Positions 6,739 through 9,390 of a stretch of 9,390 nt of DNA are shown piece after piece. The translations under genes and the position numbers were made by a program. This DNA comes from RGIG426 sp045598065 (lineage in GTDB: Bacteria; Bacillota; Clostridia; Oscillospirales; Acutalibacteraceae), in the NCBI GenBank assembly GCA_045598065.1, contig JAZLLJ010000089.1, positions 1 to 9,390 on the forward strand, in the 5' to 3' direction. Each line of letters starts with the position of its first letter. Positions within the stretch are counted from its first letter, which is position 1. A model generated the notes under the pieces. The model was not told where the DNA came from. It searched no databases and saw only the letters and a list, made by a program, of their open reading frames with translations.

Positions 6739-7194
6739 TTATTTCAGCGGATGGGAGTCGATATACATCTCCAAAATCTCCGCCGCATCGTACACACAGC
6801 GTCCACAAGGCCGTGTGCCGTAAAATGCAGGGGTTCGCTCAGCAGGTTCGCCGCCGACTTCGGGGTTGCCGCCGAGAATCTCTTTGCAAACAATCGAGCC
6901 GTGACGGGCGCGGAATTGCTCACAAAGTTCCCGTACGGTTGCATAGTGTTCGGCCTTTACAGCGCGGTCGTCAGGATTGTCGTAACCATACAAAAAGCCG
7001 GTTGCAAGAACCATACCGGACACCGCACCGCACATATTGCGAAGCCGTCCCACGCCGCCGCCGAAAGGCGATGCGGCACGCAAAAGCACCGTTTCGTCCA
7101 CCGGGAGCAAATCGGCAAACGCCGCCGCCACCGATTGGGCGCAGTTATAACCGCTTGTGAAGTATTCGTTGGCTTTTTCCGCACGTTTTCCCAT
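6739..7194 (-). CDS. C_GCAxxG_C_C family putative redox protein
   Basis: The 151-residue protein belongs to the family named after its cysteine pattern, proposed to act in redox or electron-transfer reactions; the true function is unknown. The signature is clear: GYNCAQSV (C18), RNMCGAVSG (C55), C91, C103, and CGRCVYDAAEILE (C130, C133). No signal peptide is present, so it should be cytoplasmic. The ATG at 7194 overlaps the mrp stop codon in the sequence TAATG, with GGAGGA 6 nt upstream inside the end of mrp. A longer in-frame start at 7269 would lie within mrp and has no support. The overlap implies translational coupling, and a link between an Fe-S carrier and a cysteine-rich protein is reasonable, though only inferred. 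A Cys-ligated cofactor is possible but cannot be shown from sequence. Confidence 0.92.
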   Translation of the reverse strand: MGKRAEKANEYFTSGYNCAQSVAAAFADLLPVDETVLLRAASPFGGGVGRLRNMCGAVSGMVLATGFLYGYDNPDDRAVKAEHYATVRELCEQFRARHGSIVCKEILGGNPEVGGEPAERTPAFYGTRPCGRCVYDAAEILEMYIDSHPLK

Positions 7195-8018
7195 TACGAC
7201 TCCTCCAATGCTTTGCAAATCGGATCGAGATAGTTCACAATAATACTTTCCACGTTGCCTGCATCGCACGCCGCCGCCAAGTCACGGTCAATCGGCATTT
7301 TGGCAACTGCTTGGATATTGTGGGAAGCGGCAATCTCTTCGATGTGGCTCTCGCCGAAGATTTCGTGTTTCTTGCCGCAGTCAGGGCACTCGAAATAGGA
7401 CATATTCTCCACAAGTCCGAGCACCGGGATTTTCATAATTTCTGCCATTTTGACCGCTTTTTCGACAATCATGGAAACCAGTTCTTGCGGCGAAGTAACA
7501 ATGACGATACCGGAAAGCGGCAACGACTGGAACACGGTCAGCGGCACGTCGCCCGTTCCGGGAGGCATATCCACAAACATATAGTCCACGTCATCCCAAA
7601 TGACTTCCTGCCAAAATTGTTTGACCGTTCCTGCCAAAATCGGACCGCGCCACACTACGGGATCGGTCTCGTTTTCTAAAAGCAAGTTGACAGACATCAC
7701 TTTAATACCGGTGGAAGAAATCACCGGGAAAATGCCCATTTCGTTGGCGACGGCACGCTCGTGGAGTCCGAACGCTTTCGGGATAGACGGCCCCGTAATA
7801 TCCGCATCCAACACCGCGGTCTCCGCCCCACGGCGACGCATTGCACACGCGAGAAGGGACGACACCATCGACTTACCCACACCGCCTTTACCGCTGACGA
7901 CACCAATCACTTTTTTGATATGGGACAACTCGTGCGGCTCGGCAATCAGGCTTTCCGGTTGACCACGGTGGGCACACGCCTCACCGCAAGTGGAACAATC
8001 ATGGGTACATTCGCTCAT
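7194..8018 (-). CDS. mrp: Mrp/NBP35 (ApbC) family P-loop ATPase, Fe-S cluster carrier
   Basis: The 274-residue cytoplasmic protein of the Mrp/NBP35/ApbC family binds and transfers Fe-S clusters to apoproteins in an ATP-dependent way. Visible features are an N-terminal cysteine cluster C4, C8, C11, C15; the deviant Walker A SGKGGVGKS at 42-50 with signature lysine K44; DADITGPS (71-78); VDMPPGTGD at 149-157 (switch II/Walker B); and the cluster-bridging CPDC at 211-214. The length fits the clostridial form, which lacks the N-terminal DUF59/MIP18 domain of proteobacterial Mrp. The start at 8018 is chosen because AAAGGAAG lies 7 nt upstream; earlier in-frame codons at 8036 and 8057 have poorer placement. 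It is the first gene after the promoter at 8076-8104 and is coupled to the C_GCAxxG_C_C gene. Rubredoxin-like electron transfer has not been suggested by any motif here. Confidence 0.95.
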   Translation of the reverse strand: MSECTHDCSTCGEACAHRGQPESLIAEPHELSHIKKVIGVVSGKGGVGKSMVSSLLACAMRRRGAETAVLDADITGPSIPKAFGLHERAVANEMGIFPVISSTGIKVMSVNLLLENETDPVVWRGPILAGTVKQFWQEVIWDDVDYMFVDMPPGTGDVPLTVFQSLPLSGIVIVTSPQELVSMIVEKAVKMAEIMKIPVLGLVENMSYFECPDCGKKHEIFGESHIEEIAASHNIQAVAKMPIDRDLAAACDAGNVESIIVNYLDPICKALEES

Positions 8019-8033
8019 TTTTAGACTTCCTTT
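8019..8033 (-). promoter_or_regulatory. Ribosome binding site selecting the mrp start
   Basis: AAAGGAAG (8026-8033, minus strand) is 7 nt from the ATG at 8018. It favours this start over two upstream in-frame starts that would add 6 or 13 residues before the conserved cysteine cluster. Confidence 0.7.
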
Positions 8034-8075
8034 CATTTTTAGGGAACACTCCCCCACTTTTTCTTATACAGAGAC

Positions 8076-8104
8076 AGTATAGCACACTTTCGCGCGCGCG
8101 TAAA
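8076..8104 (-). promoter_or_regulatory. Sigma-70/SigA-type promoter with extended -10 for mrp and the downstream run
   Basis: On the minus strand a -35 element TTTACG (8099-8104, four of six consensus bases) is followed by a 17-nt spacer and -10 TATACT (8076-8081, five of six), with TGC directly before it as an extended -10. Transcription would start near 8069, leaving a leader of about 50 nt before mrp. The element lies between the fhs terminator and mrp, where a promoter is expected. The spacer contains an unusual alternating CG run. Confidence 0.7.
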
Positions 8105-8113
8105 GAGGTAAAT

Positions 8114-8152
8114 AAAAAAAGAGCCTTTTTCGCACCTGAAAAAGGCTCTTTT
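8114..8152 (-). terminator. Rho-independent terminator of fhs
   Basis: A perfect 14-bp stem (8118-8131 with 8138-8151), extendable by an A-T pair, encloses the 6-nt loop gcacct. On the minus strand it is followed by a T-rich run (8114-8120), 10 bp after the fhs stop codon. The upper stem is AT-rich with a GAGCC/GGCTC core. The dominant T-run is on the fhs side, and no plus-strand gene is present to use it in the other direction. Confidence 0.92.
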
Positions 8153-8162
8153 ATGAGTAAAA

Positions 8163-9390
8163 TCAGAACAAACCGGTAATTTTGCCGTTTTCGTCCACGT
8201 CGATGTTCTCGGCGGCAGGTTTTTTCGGAAGACCGGGCATCGTCAAAATATCGCCGGTCAAAACGACCACAAAGCCGGCGCCTGCGGAAACTTTCACGTT
8301 CTTGACGGTCACGGTGAAATCCTCCGGCGCACCGAGTTTTGTCGGATCGTCCGAGAAGCTGTACTGTGTTTTGGCGATACACACCGGCAGTTTGTCGAAA
8401 CCGAGCGCGGTCAACTGCGCGATCTGCTTTTTGGCGTTCGGCATCACGGTAATGCCGCTACCGCCGTAAACTTTCTTGACCACCGCTTCGATTTTTTCCT
8501 CAATCGAGGCATCGAGTTCGTAAGAGAAGGTGAAATCGCCTTGTTCTTCTTCGCAAAGGCGCACCACCTCGCGCGCGAGGTCTTCGCCGCCTTTGCCGCC
8601 TTCCGCCCAAACAGTGGACAGCACGGTGTTGACACCGAGTTCGCGGCATTTCGCGATAATAAAGTCGATTTCCGCATCGGTATCGGTCGGGAAGCGGTTG
8701 ACCGCCACCACACACGGCAGTTTATACACGTTTTTGATGTTGGAGACGTGACGGAGCAGGTTCGGAATACCCTTTTCGAGCGCGCCGAGATCCTCTGTGT
8801 TCAGCTCGGTTTTGGCAAGACCGCCGTGCATTTTAAGCGCGCGCACCGTCGCCACAACCACCACTGCATCGGGAGTAAGCCCGGCCATACGGCATTTGAT
8901 ATCAAGGAATTTTTCCGCGCCGAGGTCCGCGCCGAAGCCGGCCTCCGTAATGGTGTAATCCCCCATTTTAAGCGCCAAACGCGTCGCCATCACGGAGTTG
9001 CAACCGTGGGCAATGTTGGCAAACGGGCCACCGTGGACAAACGCAGGCGTTCCCTCGAGCGTTTGCACAAGGTTCGGTTTAATCGCATCTTTTAAAAGCG
9101 CGGTCATCGCGCCGACAGCGTTGAGATCGCCGGCTGTAACCGGTTTATCGTCGAACGTATACGCCACCACAATACGGGAAAGGCGCTCTTTGAGGTCAGT
9201 AATGGACGATGCGAGGCAGAACACCGCCATAATCTCGCTCGCCACGGTGATATCAAACCCGTCTTCGCGCGGCACACCGTTGGTTTTTCCGCCCATACCG
9301 TCCAACACAAAGCGAAGTTGACGGTCGTTCATATCTACACAGCGTTTCCACGTGATTTTGCGCACGTCGATACCAAGGGCGTTGCCCTGC
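8163..9390 (-). CDS. fhs: Formate-tetrahydrofolate ligase, 5' part cut by window edge
   Basis: The frame enters at the right edge and gives the last 408 residues of a protein normally about 557 long, so roughly 150 N-terminal residues, including the P-loop, are outside. The enzyme (EC 6.3.4.3) joins formate and tetrahydrofolate using ATP to make 10-formyl-tetrahydrofolate for purine and formyl-Met synthesis and, in acetogens, the methyl branch of the Wood-Ljungdahl pathway. Family marks include VRKITWKRCVDMNDR near the visible start, the signature PREDGFDITVASEIMA, TLEGTPAFVHGGPFANIAHG, TEAGFGADLGAEKF, VVAVNRFPTDTDAEI and the family-typical C-terminus GKITGLF. The sequence is intact and high in GC. 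It ends just before a strong terminator and so is a transcription unit separate from mrp. Nothing here shows whether the host is an acetogen. Confidence 0.98.
   Translation of the reverse strand, partial: QGNALGIDVRKITWKRCVDMNDRQLRFVLDGMGGKTNGVPREDGFDITVASEIMAVFCLASSITDLKERLSRIVVAYTFDDKPVTAGDLNAVGAMTALLKDAIKPNLVQTLEGTPAFVHGGPFANIAHGCNSVMATRLALKMGDYTITEAGFGADLGAEKFLDIKCRMAGLTPDAVVVVATVRALKMHGGLAKTELNTEDLGALEKGIPNLLRHVSNIKNVYKLPCVVAVNRFPTDTDAEIDFIIAKCRELGVNTVLSTVWAEGGKGGEDLAREVVRLCEEEQGDFTFSYELDASIEEKIEAVVKKVYGGSGITVMPNAKKQIAQLTALGFDKLPVCIAKTQYSFSDDPTKLGAPEDFTVTVKNVKVSAGAGFVVVLTGDILTMPGLPKKPAAENIDVDENGKITGLF

Noticed and set aside
7195..7269. N-terminal extension of the C_GCAxxG_C_C protein
   Set aside because: The 25 extra residues lie inside mrp, precede the conserved family start and lack a ribosome binding site.
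8042..8053. Small inverted repeat GGGA/TCCC in the mrp leader
   Set aside because: A 4-bp stem with a 4-nt loop is expected by chance; no operator or riboswitch core could be recognised.
8019..8057. Longer mrp start giving 13 extra residues
   Set aside because: The AAAGGAAG site would then fall inside the gene; the ATG at 8018 is correctly spaced and fits the family N-terminus.
1..9390. Search for CRISPR repeats, tRNA or rRNA genes, transposases, phage or toxin-antitoxin genes
   Set aside because: Nothing with the needed repeats, cloverleaf, or protein motifs was seen; nearly all of the window is occupied by minus-strand coding sequence.

Overview
The window is about 9.4 kb of low-to-mid GC bacterial DNA with every supported gene on the minus strand. 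It looks like a Gram-positive anaerobe of class Clostridia, possibly Oscillospiraceae-like. The signs are a formate-tetrahydrofolate ligase, a Mrp-type Fe-S carrier followed by a C_GCAxxG_C_C redox protein, a clostridial-style uridine-kinase-family protein, strong AGGAGG ribosome binding sites and Gram-positive lipoproteins. The genus cannot be fixed from the sequence alone.

Layout in the direction of transcription (right to left): (1) 9390-8163, the C-terminal 408 residues of formate-tetrahydrofolate ligase (fhs), closed by a strong 14-bp hairpin terminator at 8114-8152. (2) A sigma-70-like promoter at 8076-8104 that starts a long co-directional run. (3) mrp (8018-7194), overlapping by one base a C_GCAxxG_C_C family protein (7194-6739). 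(4) After a 67-bp gap with a weak hairpin, a beta-CASP metallo-beta-lactamase-fold ribonuclease-like protein (6671-5046) and, 12 bp on, a uridine/nucleoside-kinase family protein (5033-4113). (5) Three consecutive lipoprotein genes: two diverged paralogues of a family I cannot name (4092-2947 and 2911-1808) and a lipoprotein with PASTA domains but no kinase (1784-918). (6) The 5' 286 codons of an RlmD/RumA-type 23S rRNA m5U methyltransferase with an Fe-S cluster motif (860 to beyond the left edge).

Gaps between genes in the run from mrp to rlmD are -1 to about 67 bp and I see no strong terminator inside it, so an eight-gene operon read from the promoter near 8076 is plausible (inference). The genes at the ends of the run have cytoplasmic RNA, nucleotide and Fe-S roles. 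The three lipoproteins in the middle are extracytoplasmic and have visibly lower GC (hand-counted sample lines about 38-47%, against about 58-60% in fhs and the beta-CASP gene), which makes them the accessory, least explained part. They are the best candidates here for something undescribed: a new family of paired surface lipoproteins with a conserved cysteine pair and a QMD-x-TLRD motif, next to a membrane-anchored PASTA sensor-like protein. No RNA genes, CRISPR arrays, insertion sequences or riboswitches were recognised, and no stretch over 300 bases lacks a gene.
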